A stretch of 11,055 bases of DNA from Candidatus Omnitrophota bacterium. GTDB taxonomy: Bacteria; Omnitrophota; Gorgyraeia; 2-01-FULL-45-10. The stretch's first letter is position 1. Each line of letters opens with the position of its first letter. Where the stretch lies: NCBI GenBank assembly GCA_026387135.1, contig JAPLMH010000132.1, positions 7,588 through 18,642 on the forward strand, given 5' to 3'. The notes under the pieces were generated by a model. It worked only from the letters and a program-made list of their open reading frames with translations, was not told the DNA's origin and searched no databases. A program made the translations under genes and the position numbers. Shown piece after piece: positions 1 to 8,293 of the stretch.

Positions 1-64
1 TCTCCCTTTCGTTCGAAGGCCCGCCGGCTAAGACCCCGATCCTACCAAATCTTGAGATCTTCAT
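1..64 (-). CDS. ddl: D-alanine--D-alanine ligase, first 21 codons (runs off window)
   Basis: Ddl is the cytoplasmic ATP-grasp ligase that makes the D-Ala-D-Ala dipeptide used by MurF. Only the N-terminus is visible. Reading the minus strand from the ATG at 64-62 gives MKISRFGRIGVLAGGPSNERE, after which the frame leaves the window still open. The block RIGVLAGGPSNERE matches the glycine-rich N-terminal motif of Ddl, comparable to IAVLLGGTSAERE in E. coli DdlB. The ATG overlaps the murB stop as ATGA (64-61), the same junction type seen three more times in this operon. A weak GGAG lies 11 nt upstream (79-76), inside murB. The position directly after murB is the classical dcw location of ddl. The product is inferred from a short but distinctive motif plus context; the ATP-grasp domain itself is not in view. 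Confidence 0.88.
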   Translation of the reverse strand, partial: MKISRFGRIGVLAGGPSNERE

Positions 65-960
65 ATGATCTTTATCTCCAGCTCCAGCGGAATATTATAA
101 TTATCCATTACCTTCTTCCTTACAATATCGACGAGCTTTAATACGTCTTCACAGCTGGCTCGTCCTCTGTTGATTATAAAGTTTGCGTGCTTCCGGGAGA
201 TCTGAGCGCCGCCCATGACGCGCCCCTTCAGTCCCAGCATGTCGATCATCTGCCCTGTAGTGAATTGAGAATCTTTCGGATTTTTAAATACGCAGCCGGC
301 GCTAAAACCATCGAGGACCTGCTTACCTCTCTTCATCTTTAGGAACTTCGAACACCTCGATTTAAGAGCCGAGCTCTCTTCTTTGCTTAGCTTAAGATCG
401 GCTTCGAGTATTATATACGCGGAAAGATTCGAGGACCTGTAACCGAATGACAGAGCCCCCCTCTTGAGCGTCTTTATCTTTCCTTTTCTGTCCATGACTT
501 TCAGGCTCGTCACATAATCGCCTATATTTTTATACAAAGGGCTCGACCAGCCGCCGGCATTCATACAAACGGCGCCTCCTACGGTGCCGGGTATTCCGAC
601 AAGCGATTCCAGGCCGCTCAATCCATTGTCGCAGCATGACCTGACCAATGCCGGGACGCTATATCCGGCCCCCACCTTTACTGTGGTACCGCTGATCTTA
701 AAATTTTTAAAAGCGCCCGAACCCAGATGTATCACTATTCCATCAAAGCCCTCGTCCCTTGCAAGCACATTCGTCCCGCCGCCTATTGTAAATGTAGGCA
801 CGCCCTTCTCTCCGGCAAAAAGAACTATCCTCTTGAGCTCTTTCAAGTCCCGGGGTTGTACCCATACGGCCGCAGGCCCGCCGATCCTGAACGATGTATG
901 GCGGCCCAGCTTCTCGCCAAATAGTATGTTACCTTTTATTAAGTTTTTCGGAAAGTTCAT
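61..960 (-). CDS. murB: UDP-N-acetylenolpyruvoylglucosamine reductase MurB (type II)
   Basis: MurB is a cytoplasmic FAD enzyme that reduces UDP-GlcNAc-enolpyruvate to UDP-MurNAc with NADPH, the substrate of MurC. The 299-residue protein has the FAD-binding start TSFRIGGPA (22-30), TIGGGTNVLA (58-67), the pyrophosphate-binding block GLESLVGIPGTVGGAVCMNAG (116-136, the last residues read separately), and FGYRSS (172-177). The substrate and catalytic segment SAGCVFKNP spans 220-228. E295 near the C-terminus is in the place of the conserved catalytic Glu. Its length, shorter than the roughly 340-residue E. coli enzyme, and the apparent absence of the extra Tyr loop fit type II MurB. Residue 223 is Cys where Ser is the usual proton donor. 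The ATG at 960 is supported by AAGAGGT (972-966) 5 nt upstream, although it overlaps the murC end by 32 nt. Its stop overlaps the ddl start as ATGA. Confidence 0.97.
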   Translation of the reverse strand: MNFPKNLIKGNILFGEKLGRHTSFRIGGPAAVWVQPRDLKELKRIVLFAGEKGVPTFTIGGGTNVLARDEGFDGIVIHLGSGAFKNFKISGTTVKVGAGYSVPALVRSCCDNGLSGLESLVGIPGTVGGAVCMNAGGWSSPLYKNIGDYVTSLKVMDRKGKIKTLKRGALSFGYRSSNLSAYIILEADLKLSKEESSALKSRCSKFLKMKRGKQVLDGFSAGCVFKNPKDSQFTTGQMIDMLGLKGRVMGGAQISRKHANFIINRGRASCEDVLKLVDIVRKKVMDNYNIPLELEIKII

Positions 961-2302
961 CGCTTACCTCTTTTATATCCCCCGCGCCCAATATGACTAT
1001 CATGTCGCCCGATCTCTTCATATCCATGATATGCTCGGTTATCTTTTCTTTGTTCATCATCATGACATCATTCAGGCCGTGAAGCTTCACTCTGTCATAG
1101 ATGTTTTTTACGGAAACGCCCTCTATGGGCTCCTCGCTGGCTGCATATATATCCGTAAGTATTAATTTGTCGGCGCCCTTAAAGCACCTTCCAAACTCCT
1201 CCGCGAGATATTTGGTCCTTGTATAGCGGTGCGGCTGGAATACCACCACCACCCTTCTATCCTTCCAATTCCTGCAGGCGTCCAGGACGGCCCGTATCTC
1301 GGTGGGATGATGTGCATAATCGTCTATCAACATGACTCCGTCGACATCCGCCCTCAAGTGGAATCGTCTTTTAGTCCCGGTGAAATCCTGTATTGAGCGG
1401 CATATGTTCTCGAATGAAAGCCCCAGCTTAAATCCTACGAGCATCGCGGCTAGTGAATTCAGCACATTGTGCCTGCCCGGTATACGCAGAGAGACCCTTC
1501 CGATGATCTCATTCTTGTATACGCAGACATAGGACGTGTAAAATTCATTCATCAATATTTCATGGGGATATATATCGGCATTCTTAGAAAATCCGAAGCT
1601 CTCTTTATTTCCACTGTAGCTCTTCAGCGATCTTGCGATATTCTTATCCTCGGCGTTGTAGAAGAGGCATCCTCTCTTCTTTGTGTTATTGGCGAAGGCT
1701 GCATATGAATTTATAGCGTCCTCAAGAGTTTTATAATAATCTATATGCTCCATCTCCAGATTCGTTATCACGGAGTAGAGCGGTTTCAGGTAGAGGAAAG
1801 ATCCGTCGCTCTCATCGGCTTCCGCGACGACATATTCGCCTTTGCCGTATTTAGAGTTCCCTCCGAAGAGCTCTACCTCGCCGCCTATCATCGCTGTGGG
1901 ATCGAGGCCGCAGTTCTCGAGCATCACGGATATCAATGAACTTGTGGTGGTCTTTCCATGGGTCCCGGTAACGGCTATTCCCTTTTTAGCATTCAACAAC
2001 TCCGCGAGCACTTCGGCCCTCTTCACAATGAGCAGGTTGCGCTTACCCGCCTCCTGTATCTCCGGATTCGAATCGTTTATCGACGAAGAGTATACTACGA
2101 CCTCCGTCGCCGTGGGTACATTACAATGGGTATGGCCAAAGTTTATCACAGCCCCCTCTCTAGTTAACTTCTCCGTCAGATTGCTTGAACCCAGATCAGA
2201 ACCCGATACTTTATAGCCCATCTTCAAAAGCACGAGAGCAATGGCGCTCATGCCTATGCCGCCTATGCCTATAAAGTGGATATTCTTCTTCTCTAATATC
2301 AT
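929..2302 (-). CDS. murC: UDP-N-acetylmuramate--L-alanine ligase MurC
   Basis: MurC is the first ATP-dependent amino-acid ligase of the cytoplasmic pathway and joins L-Ala to UDP-MurNAc. At 457 residues it is of normal family length. The N-terminal UDP-binding Rossmann domain opens with IHFIGIGGIGMSAIA (8-22). The central domain has the Mur ligase P-loop GTHGKTT (113-119), where His distinguishes MurC from the GTNGK of MurD and MurE. It also carries EADESDGSFL (161-170) and the NxxxxHxDYY stretch (181-190). The C-terminal domain has DDYAHHPTEI (327-336), FQPHRYTRT (355-363) and LGAGDI (438-443), all typical of MurC. The ATG at 2302 lies 4 nt after the murG TGA, and a modest AAAGAG sits about 8 nt upstream. 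The 3' end overlaps murB by 32 nt and contains its ribosome binding site. All key motifs look intact. Confidence 0.98.
   Translation of the reverse strand: MILEKKNIHFIGIGGIGMSAIALVLLKMGYKVSGSDLGSSNLTEKLTREGAVINFGHTHCNVPTATEVVVYSSSINDSNPEIQEAGKRNLLIVKRAEVLAELLNAKKGIAVTGTHGKTTTSSLISVMLENCGLDPTAMIGGEVELFGGNSKYGKGEYVVAEADESDGSFLYLKPLYSVITNLEMEHIDYYKTLEDAINSYAAFANNTKKRGCLFYNAEDKNIARSLKSYSGNKESFGFSKNADIYPHEILMNEFYTSYVCVYKNEIIGRVSLRIPGRHNVLNSLAAMLVGFKLGLSFENICRSIQDFTGTKRRFHLRADVDGVMLIDDYAHHPTEIRAVLDACRNWKDRRVVVVFQPHRYTRTKYLAEEFGRCFKGADKLILTDIYAASEEPIEGVSVKNIYDRVKLHGLNDVMMMNKEKITEHIMDMKRSGDMIVILGAGDIKEVSDELSEKLNKR
966..972 (-). promoter_or_regulatory. Shine-Dalgarno site of murB, inside the murC coding end
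   Basis: The minus strand reads AAGAGGT followed by 5 nt (AAGCG) and the murB ATG at 960. This strong SD lies within the last codons of murC and supports the 960 start despite the 32-nt overlap with murC. Confidence 0.8.
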
Positions 2303-2306
2303 CTAC

Positions 2307-3407
2307 TCAACTCTTTCTGATATTTAATACCGCCCCTGCCAGACTATGCGATGAGTCCGGCACGCTCATACGCTTGGCGGACTCTCCCATCGCAGACAAC
2401 TTATTCCTATCCTTCAGAAGCCCTTCCAGCCTCTCTTTCATAATATCCACGGAAAGGTCCTTTTCGTCTATCTCTAAGGCCGCGCCCTTACTGGAAAATA
2501 TCCTGGCGTTTTCGGCCTGGTGGCTTAACGCAAAAGGGTAAGGGACGAGTATCATGGGTCTGCCAAAATAGGCTATCTCAAATATAGCGGAGGCGCCGCT
2601 CCTCGTCACGACAAGATCGGAGGCGCTATAGGCCTCCTCTATCCTGTCGACAAATGAATGCACGCGGTGTTCCACGGATAACTCTTTGTAGGCAGCGCTG
2701 GTCCATCCGTAATCAGCGACGCCGGTTATATGTATAACCTGCAAGGATCGCCTGATATCCGGATCCATCTTCGATAATGATCCAAGAAAAGCTTTGTTCA
2801 GATTATGGGCGCCCTGGCTTCCCCCTATAACAAGTATGGTGAATTTCTGCGGATCGAGGCCCATCTTTTTTATATTTCCGGGCTTGTCGTCCTTTAAAAG
2901 AGACGCCCTTATAGGGTTGCCCGTAAAGACAGCCTTTTTGGCGTAAGCTCCCATATATTTTTTCGTCTCCTCAAAACTTACAGCTATACTGTCCGCAAAC
3001 TTAAAGAGCATGGCGTTGGCCCTGCCCGGCACAACGTTCTGTTCGTGTACTATCCTGGGGATGCCAAGGACGCGGGCCGCCACTATCACCGGACTCGACA
3101 CATAACCGCCGAAACCGACCACGACGCCGGGCCTGTACTTCATAAGAATGGTCAACGATCTGAATACGTCTATCAATAGTCTGAATATAAAGAAGACGGT
3201 TTTAAATGATGTCTTATAGGGCAATTTGTTGGCCGAGAGCAGGCGATATTTAAAACCCTCTTTTTCGAATATCCTTCTATCAAGCGCCTTATCACTGCCA
3301 ACGAACATTATTTCGCCGGAAGAGTCTTTAAGTTTAAGCTCTTCGGCAAGAGCGATCGCTGGGAATATATGTCCGCCGGAGCCTCCGGCCGCTATCAGGA
3401 TCCTCAC
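2307..3407 (-). CDS. murG: Lipid II synthase MurG (UDP-GlcNAc transferase), GTG start
   Basis: MurG is a peripheral membrane GT-B glycosyltransferase (family GT28). It transfers GlcNAc from UDP-GlcNAc to lipid I, giving lipid II on the cytoplasmic face. The 366-residue protein has the N-terminal G-loop AAGGSGGHIFPAIA (6-19), GFGGYVSSP (98-106) and HEQN (121-124). In the C-terminal UDP-GlcNAc-binding half it has GGSQGA (195-200), TRSGAS (268-273) and PYPFALSHQAEN (289-300). A hydrophobic patch near 67-90 fits the membrane-association face. The first codon is GTG (3407-3405), and its G is also the last base of the ftsW TAG, giving a 1-nt TAGTG overlap. A GAGGT lies 9 nt upstream. A GGSGG loop instead of the common GGTGG is a conservative change. 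No defect is visible. Confidence 0.98.
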   Translation of the reverse strand: MRILIAAGGSGGHIFPAIALAEELKLKDSSGEIMFVGSDKALDRRIFEKEGFKYRLLSANKLPYKTSFKTVFFIFRLLIDVFRSLTILMKYRPGVVVGFGGYVSSPVIVAARVLGIPRIVHEQNVVPGRANAMLFKFADSIAVSFEETKKYMGAYAKKAVFTGNPIRASLLKDDKPGNIKKMGLDPQKFTILVIGGSQGAHNLNKAFLGSLSKMDPDIRRSLQVIHITGVADYGWTSAAYKELSVEHRVHSFVDRIEEAYSASDLVVTRSGASAIFEIAYFGRPMILVPYPFALSHQAENARIFSSKGAALEIDEKDLSVDIMKERLEGLLKDRNKLSAMGESAKRMSVPDSSHSLAGAVLNIRKS

Positions 3408-4501
3408 TATCTGTATACCTCGCTTGACTTGGCTATGTTCAAAAGCAACCCGACCGCGGTCAAATGGAATATCAATGATGTGCCGCCATAACTGATGAAA
3501 GGCAGAGGCAGCCCTTTGGTCGGCAATACTCCCGCAGTAACCCCGATATTGATAATGGCCTCCAGGGCTATCAGAGAGACGAGGGCCATGCTCAACAACT
3601 TCTCAAATCTGCCCTCAGCCCTGAACGTTATCTTCATGCCCTCCCATACGAACAGTATGAATAGGGTCACGACCGCGGCTGCGCCTAAAAAACCGAGCTC
3701 CTCGCCTATTATTGAAAATATAAAATCGGTATGCGAAGCCGGAAGATAGAAAAGTTTCTGTCTTGACTGTCCCAGGCCTACGCCCAAGAGACCGCCCGAC
3801 CCCAGCGCCACGAACGACTGAATGATCTGAAAGCCTGCGCCCCTCCTGTCGGACCATGGATTCAGGAATATCATCATCCTCTTCCTTCTATAAGGGACCC
3901 TGAATAAAAGGACGTAAAGCGCCGGGATGCTGGCCAGCATCGATGCCAGTATATAGCTCACTCTGATCCCGCTCACAAAGAGCATGATTATGCTTACCGC
4001 CGATATTGCTATCGCGGTCCCAAGGTCCGGCTCCAGAAGTATGAGGGCCAGGACGAAACCCAATACCATGACGGGAGGAAGATAACCGTGAATGAAGCTC
4101 TTCACGAACTTCTCTTTTCTTGCCAACAGGTCCGCCAGATATATGAATATGGCGATCTTGGCAAATTCGGAAGGCTGAAAATTAAGAGGTCCTATCTTGA
4201 ACCATCTCCTCGCCCCTGCCGTCTCCCTGCCGATATGCGGTATAAGAACGAGAACCAATAGCAATATCGAAAATGCCATTATGGCCTTTGAATATTTCTT
4301 CAGCGTCTGTATCTTTACTACCATGGCTGAAAGCATCATAAAAAGTCCTACCAAAAGATACAGAAGATGCCTCTTTAGGAAATAGAGGCTATCGCCCATC
4401 TTCTCATTGGCATAGATAGCGCTTGTGGAGTATATCATTACGACGCCTATGGCTACCAGGACCACCACTATCATGAACATGGAAGAACGCGTGCCCCTCA
4501 T
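3407..4501 (-). CDS. ftsW: Septal peptidoglycan glycosyltransferase FtsW (SEDS family)
   Basis: FtsW is a polytopic SEDS membrane protein that polymerises lipid II at the division site with its partner transpeptidase FtsI, encoded upstream in the same operon. The 364-residue sequence has about ten hydrophobic segments, roughly at 9-28, 45-66, 73-90, 110-127, 143-160, 161-177, 182-200, 268-290, 304-324 and 338-356. SEDS landmarks include GARRWFKIGPLNFQPSEFAK (96-115), LLEPDLGTA (155-163), FLNPWSDRRGAGFQIIQS (212-229) and the loop LPASHTDFIFSIIGEELGF (253-271). D259 in that loop aligns by eye with the proposed catalytic Asp. The C-terminal signature LPTKGLPLPFISYGGTS spans 326-342. FtsW rather than RodA is chosen from context between murD and murG. 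The start overlaps the murD stop as ATGA. Confidence 0.96.
   Translation of the reverse strand: MRGTRSSMFMIVVVLVAIGVVMIYSTSAIYANEKMGDSLYFLKRHLLYLLVGLFMMLSAMVVKIQTLKKYSKAIMAFSILLLVLVLIPHIGRETAGARRWFKIGPLNFQPSEFAKIAIFIYLADLLARKEKFVKSFIHGYLPPVMVLGFVLALILLEPDLGTAIAISAVSIIMLFVSGIRVSYILASMLASIPALYVLLFRVPYRRKRMMIFLNPWSDRRGAGFQIIQSFVALGSGGLLGVGLGQSRQKLFYLPASHTDFIFSIIGEELGFLGAAAVVTLFILFVWEGMKITFRAEGRFEKLLSMALVSLIALEAIINIGVTAGVLPTKGLPLPFISYGGTSLIFHLTAVGLLLNIAKSSEVYR
3417..3421 (-). promoter_or_regulatory. Shine-Dalgarno site of murG
   Basis: The minus strand reads GAGGT, then 9 nt, then the GTG start of murG, all inside the last codons of ftsW. It supports the GTG at 3407 as the initiator, which also places residue 1 directly before the conserved RILIAAGGSGGH. 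Confidence 0.65.
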
Positions 4502-5844
4502 TTCATCCCCAATCCCAACACGGCTTTTTTAAATACGTCCCCGCGTTCTTTATAATCTTTGAACATGTCGAAGCTCGAACACATAGGCGAAAGTAGCACA
4601 AGGTCATCGGGCCTTGCCAGGCCTCTCGACAACTCTACGGCCTCCTGCATGGTGGCGGCCTCGCGCGTTTCAACGACCTCTCCTAAAAGCTCTCTTATCC
4701 TGGTTCTAGCCTCTCCTATCAGTACCAGGCACTTGACCCTGCTCTTAACGGCGTCCCTGATGGTAGAATAATCGCTATTCTTATCTTTCCCGCCCGCTAT
4801 CAATATCACCGGCCTATCGCATGATTCGAGCGCCCTTAAAGTGGAATCTACGGTGGTTCCCTTCGAGTCATCTATATACTCAACTCCATCGATGACCGAG
4901 ATGGTTTCGAATCTATGCCTCAGTCCTGTAAAATTCTTTATTGTATCCTTCATGGATACGGGCTTAACGCCGGCCAATGCTCCCGCAAGCACGGAAACGA
5001 GCACATTCTCAATATTGTGCAGGCCCTTAAGCCTTATATCTTTAAGCGTACATACATCTTCTTCTTTTTGGCCGACGGCGCATACTATCGCTGCGCCTTT
5101 TAAGAAAGAGCCGTTAGTCTTGGAAAGCCTTGAATAATACAGGACCTTCGAACTCGCCTTCTTCTCCAGTCCGGCCAATTCTTTGGCATCACGGTTTAAT
5201 ATGAGGATCTCTTTCTTGTCCTGATTTTTGAAGACTTTCAGCTTCTCGTCGAAGTAGCGGTCGAATTTGTCATACCTGTCCATATGGTCGTCGGTGATGT
5301 TCAATATGATGGATATGGCGGGCTTAAAATCCACGATCCTCTCAAGCTGGAAAGAGCTCACCTCAAGCACTACCCACGTATCTTTATTTATCCGGCCGAT
5401 TTCACCGCAAAGGGAATTCCCTATATTTCCGCATACCACGGTATCTTTATTGCCACCCTTCAGGATCTCTCCTATCAGCGTGGTTACAGTACTCTTGCCG
5501 TTCGTTCCGGTTATAGCTATTATCTTTCCTTTACATAATTTATAGCCCAGCTCCATCTCGCCTATTATCGGGATATTCAACTCATTCGCCCACCTCACGG
5601 CCGGCGACGAATCCTCTACTCCCGGCGAGACAACTATAAGCTCGCTTTTGCTGATAAATTCCCGCGTATGCCCGCCAAGCTCGTAAGGTATTCCCTTCGT
5701 ATCCAGGATGGCGGCATTCTTCAAAACTATCGCGTTAAGAGCGGCCTCGGTGACCCTGACCAGGGCTCCGACGTCTTTCAGGAGAAGCGCGGCATTGAGC
5801 CCGCTGTTACCCAGTCCTATAACCGTTACTCTTTTATTCATCAT
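4498..5844 (-). CDS. murD: UDP-N-acetylmuramoyl-L-alanine--D-glutamate ligase MurD
   Basis: MurD adds D-Glu to UDP-MurNAc-L-Ala using ATP in the cytoplasm. From the chosen start the protein has 448 residues, typical for the family. The N-terminal UDP-binding domain opens with VTVIGLGNSG (6-15). The central domain has the P-loop GTNGKST (113-119), EVSSFQLE (161-168) and LNITDDHMDRY (181-191). K201 is in the place of the carbamylated lysine. The C-terminal domain has TGLRHRFE (306-313), DDSKGTT (325-331), GGKDK (351-355) and the MurD-specific LSPMCSSFDMFKDYKERGD (418-436). The start is placed at 5844, where ATG overlaps the mraY TGA as ATGA; the adjacent ATG at 5841 is also possible. A longer reading from 5997 would add 51 residues that merely overlap mraY. 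No clear SD precedes the start, so coupling to mraY is likely. Confidence 0.97.
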   Translation of the reverse strand: MMNKRVTVIGLGNSGLNAALLLKDVGALVRVTEAALNAIVLKNAAILDTKGIPYELGGHTREFISKSELIVVSPGVEDSSPAVRWANELNIPIIGEMELGYKLCKGKIIAITGTNGKSTVTTLIGEILKGGNKDTVVCGNIGNSLCGEIGRINKDTWVVLEVSSFQLERIVDFKPAISIILNITDDHMDRYDKFDRYFDEKLKVFKNQDKKEILILNRDAKELAGLEKKASSKVLYYSRLSKTNGSFLKGAAIVCAVGQKEEDVCTLKDIRLKGLHNIENVLVSVLAGALAGVKPVSMKDTIKNFTGLRHRFETISVIDGVEYIDDSKGTTVDSTLRALESCDRPVILIAGGKDKNSDYSTIRDAVKSRVKCLVLIGEARTRIRELLGEVVETREAATMQEAVELSRGLARPDDLVLLSPMCSSFDMFKDYKERGDVFKKAVLGLGMK

Positions 5845-6929
5845 TGTAATTTCAGCGTAGCCAAACTTAAGAGCATCAATATTATTGCGACTATCCAAAA
5901 ACGGATCGTGATCTTTGATTCCGGCCAGCCCAGAAGCTGGAAGTGATGATGTATGGGAGACATCAGGAAGAGTCTCTTCTTGGTCGTCTTGTACCACAAT
6001 ACCTGTAAAAGCACGGATACGGCCTCAATGACAAATATACCGCCTACCAAAAATAGTAAAAGTTCTTTCTTTATGAATACCGCCACTACCCCCAGGCCGC
6101 CTCCCAGGGCAAGGCTGCCGGTATCGCCCATAAATATCGTAGCGGGAGGTGAATTGAACCACAGAAAACCGAGCCCGGCTCCAACCATCGCCGCGCAGAA
6201 GATGGAGAGCTCTCCGGCTCCCGGAAGATAGAATATATTCAAATAATCGGCGATCTTAAAATTTCCGGCCATATACGCAAGGGCTGCATAAGAGATGGCC
6301 GCTATTATGGTGCAGCCTATCGCCAAGCCGTCAAGGCCATCCGTAAGATTAACGGCGTTACTCGAGCCGGTTATCACTATGATCACAAATATAAGGTACA
6401 GTGCGCCCAGCTCCAACGAAAAGAACTTCAGGAACGGAACATTCAGCGTGGTCGGTATAGGCGTAAACATTATAACGAAGGCCGCGATGATAAGAGCCAG
6501 AGAGACCTGGCTTAAGAACTTCACTTTCGCCGTAAGCCCGAGATTCCTCTTCTTCACCACCTTTATATAATCATCCGCAAATCCGACAACTCCTAAGAAT
6601 ATGAACGCTCCCAGCGTCATTAGCACATAGATATTAAATATATCCGCCCAAAGGATCGTGGCTATGGCGATCGAGACGATTATGAGGACCCCGCCCATGG
6701 TGGGTGTGCCCTGCTTATGTTTGGTGATGTCGTACAGGCTCTCGACGTGCTCTTTTCTTATGTACTGTCCGAAATTGAGTTTCTTCAGCCACCTTATTAT
6801 GGCCGGACCGAATATCAGGGATATAAGTAGAGCCGTCAGGCTCGCCATGGCCGTCCTGAATGTCAGGTATTTGAATACGTTAAATCCGGTCCAGCGGTCT
6901 CTGAGTGAATAGAATATATAGTATAACAC
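5841..6929 (-). CDS. mraY: Phospho-N-acetylmuramoyl-pentapeptide transferase MraY, GTG start
   Basis: MraY is an integral membrane enzyme that moves phospho-MurNAc-pentapeptide from UDP to undecaprenyl phosphate, making lipid I. The 362-residue protein has about ten membrane segments. Its hallmark motifs are KHKQGTPTMGG (70-80), the Mg-binding pair D119-D120 in FADDYIKV, NLTDGLDGLA (194-203), FMGDTGSLALGG (266-277) and the triple His SPIHHHFQLLGW (324-335). The N-terminal stretch with FNVFKYLTFR (16-25) and the ending TIRFWIVAI...LATLKLQ resemble Gram-negative enzymes such as that of E. coli. The initiator is GTG at 6929, sharing one base with the murF TAG as TAGTG. An AAGGTG site sits 5 nt upstream. 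The 3' end overlaps murD by 4 nt. All catalytic motifs are present. Confidence 0.98.
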   Translation of the reverse strand: MLYYIFYSLRDRWTGFNVFKYLTFRTAMASLTALLISLIFGPAIIRWLKKLNFGQYIRKEHVESLYDITKHKQGTPTMGGVLIIVSIAIATILWADIFNIYVLMTLGAFIFLGVVGFADDYIKVVKKRNLGLTAKVKFLSQVSLALIIAAFVIMFTPIPTTLNVPFLKFFSLELGALYLIFVIIVITGSSNAVNLTDGLDGLAIGCTIIAAISYAALAYMAGNFKIADYLNIFYLPGAGELSIFCAAMVGAGLGFLWFNSPPATIFMGDTGSLALGGGLGVVAVFIKKELLLFLVGGIFVIEAVSVLLQVLWYKTTKKRLFLMSPIHHHFQLLGWPESKITIRFWIVAIILMLLSLATLKLQ

Positions 6930-8293
6930 TATCTCACCTTTAAATTTTCTATGACTTCTTCCATCTTCATTGCCCGGGAGCCTTTCACGAGGACTGCATC
7001 GCCCTTCTCCATGGACTTCTTCAATATATCGGCTATCTTCGCCCTGTCAGAACAGTGCCATATCTTGTTCTTATCCATGCCGCATTCCAACGCGCGCCGC
7101 GATGTATGTCGCGAGAGGTCCCCGAAAGTTATGAGGCCGCTAAAACCTGATCTCGCTATTGCCTCCCCGACCGCCTTATGGAACTCTTCTTCTTTCCGGC
7201 CCAGCTCAAGCATATCCGCGCTCACCACCCATCTGCCTTTTGCCGGATAATCGGCAAGTGCCTCTATGGCGGATCTCATAGATGAGGGATTGGAATTATA
7301 AGCATCGTCTATCACTGTAACATCTCCAACCCGTATAGCATCGAGTCTCATGTCGGACGGAGAGTACTCCGACAGGGCTTTTTTTGTGTCCCGGTAACTG
7401 ATGTCAAAATTATAAGCGACCGATATAGCCGCCAGGGCGTTCGACACATTATGCGCGCCGATGAGATTGAGTGTAAAGTGAGAGCTGTCGTTTAAAGTGA
7501 ACCCTATACCTGTGCCATCGACTGAAATACCGGAGGCATGAAAATCGTTCGTGTCATTAAATCCAAACTTCATGACCTTGAAGACCTTGCTCTTTATCGT
7601 CGATAGATACTCGTCGTCCCCATTAATGACAGCGAGAGAGCCTCTGCCCAAACTCTCCAGGATCTCTCTCTTTGCGGCAAAGACACCTTTAAGGTCCCTC
7701 AAGTATTCCAGATGGGATGGACCGATGTTGGTCATGACAGCGACTGTCGGCAAAGCTATCTGGGCCAGAAGGCGTATCTCACCGCGATGGTTCGTGCCCA
7801 TCTCCACGACGCACATATCATGGGAATGGTTGAGCTTCAGGAGCGTTAACGGAAGACCGATATGATTATTCTTGGTCCCCTCATTCTTAAGCACATTGTA
7901 TTTTTGAGAAAGCACCTTGGCTATCATATCCTTTACGGTGGTCTTCCCGTTGGATCCCGTCACTCCTATGACAGGGCACGTGAATCTCGTCCTGTTATAG
8001 TGCGCCAATCTTTGCAGCGCAACCATGGTATCTTTGACCCGTATTATAACTTTGCCGCGTTGGTCACCGGGTATTGAGAGTTGGGTAGTGAACGTGCCCA
8101 TCGCGCCTTTTTTAAAGGCGGCTTCGATAAACTCTTCGCCGTTAAAATTAAGGCCTTTTATGGGAATGAAGAATTGGCCCGGGCCTATAGTCCTTGAATC
8201 GATCGAAATGGACGCGGGATCCACCCTGGTTTCGGGACTACCCGATATCAGCCTTCCTGCGGTTGCCTTGAGTATCTCTCTTATATCCATCAT
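6929..8293 (-). CDS. murF: UDP-MurNAc-tripeptide--D-alanyl-D-alanine ligase MurF
   Basis: MurF is the last cytoplasmic Mur ligase and attaches D-Ala-D-Ala, made by Ddl, to the UDP-MurNAc-tripeptide. The product is the MraY substrate, and mraY follows directly. The protein has 454 residues. The N-terminal domain includes IDSRTIGPGQFFIPIKG (31-47). The central ATPase domain has the P-loop GSNGKTT (113-119), KNNHIGLPLTLL (141-152) and VVEMGTNHRGEI (162-173). The carbamylatable Lys is probably in VFAAKREIL (204-212). The C-terminal domain has DDAYNSNPSSM (329-339), DMLELG (360-365) and LVKGSR (435-440). The SA before DMLELG replaces a more usual LG, a small oddity. The start is ATG 8293, overlapping the murE TGA as ATGA, with a second in-frame ATG next to it. 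No SD is visible; the upstream sequence is A/T rich. Confidence 0.97.
   Translation of the reverse strand: MMDIREILKATAGRLISGSPETRVDPASISIDSRTIGPGQFFIPIKGLNFNGEEFIEAAFKKGAMGTFTTQLSIPGDQRGKVIIRVKDTMVALQRLAHYNRTRFTCPVIGVTGSNGKTTVKDMIAKVLSQKYNVLKNEGTKNNHIGLPLTLLKLNHSHDMCVVEMGTNHRGEIRLLAQIALPTVAVMTNIGPSHLEYLRDLKGVFAAKREILESLGRGSLAVINGDDEYLSTIKSKVFKVMKFGFNDTNDFHASGISVDGTGIGFTLNDSSHFTLNLIGAHNVSNALAAISVAYNFDISYRDTKKALSEYSPSDMRLDAIRVGDVTVIDDAYNSNPSSMRSAIEALADYPAKGRWVVSADMLELGRKEEEFHKAVGEAIARSGFSGLITFGDLSRHTSRRALECGMDKNKIWHCSDRAKIADILKKSMEKGDAVLVKGSRAMKMEEVIENLKVR
6935..6940 (-). promoter_or_regulatory. Shine-Dalgarno site of mraY
   Basis: The minus strand reads AAGGTG, then 5 nt (AGATA), then the GTG start of mraY at 6929. 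It lies in the last codons of murF and is among the best SD matches in the window. It supports the GTG initiator. Confidence 0.8.

Noticed and set aside
584..1165. 193-codon open frame on the plus strand
   Set aside because: It is antisense to both murB and the murC end, and its low-complexity Pro/Ser-rich product is typical of a reverse-strand shadow.
3615..3857. 80-codon Arg/Gly-rich frame on the minus strand
   Set aside because: It is an alternate frame inside ftsW, over its conserved catalytic loop; no SD or domain supports it.
5845..5997. A 51-residue N-terminal extension of MurD starting at 5997
   Set aside because: It is entirely the shadow of the mraY 3' end in another frame. The conserved MurD N-terminus VTVIGLGNSG begins just after the ATGATG at 5844, which forms an ATGA overlap with the mraY stop.
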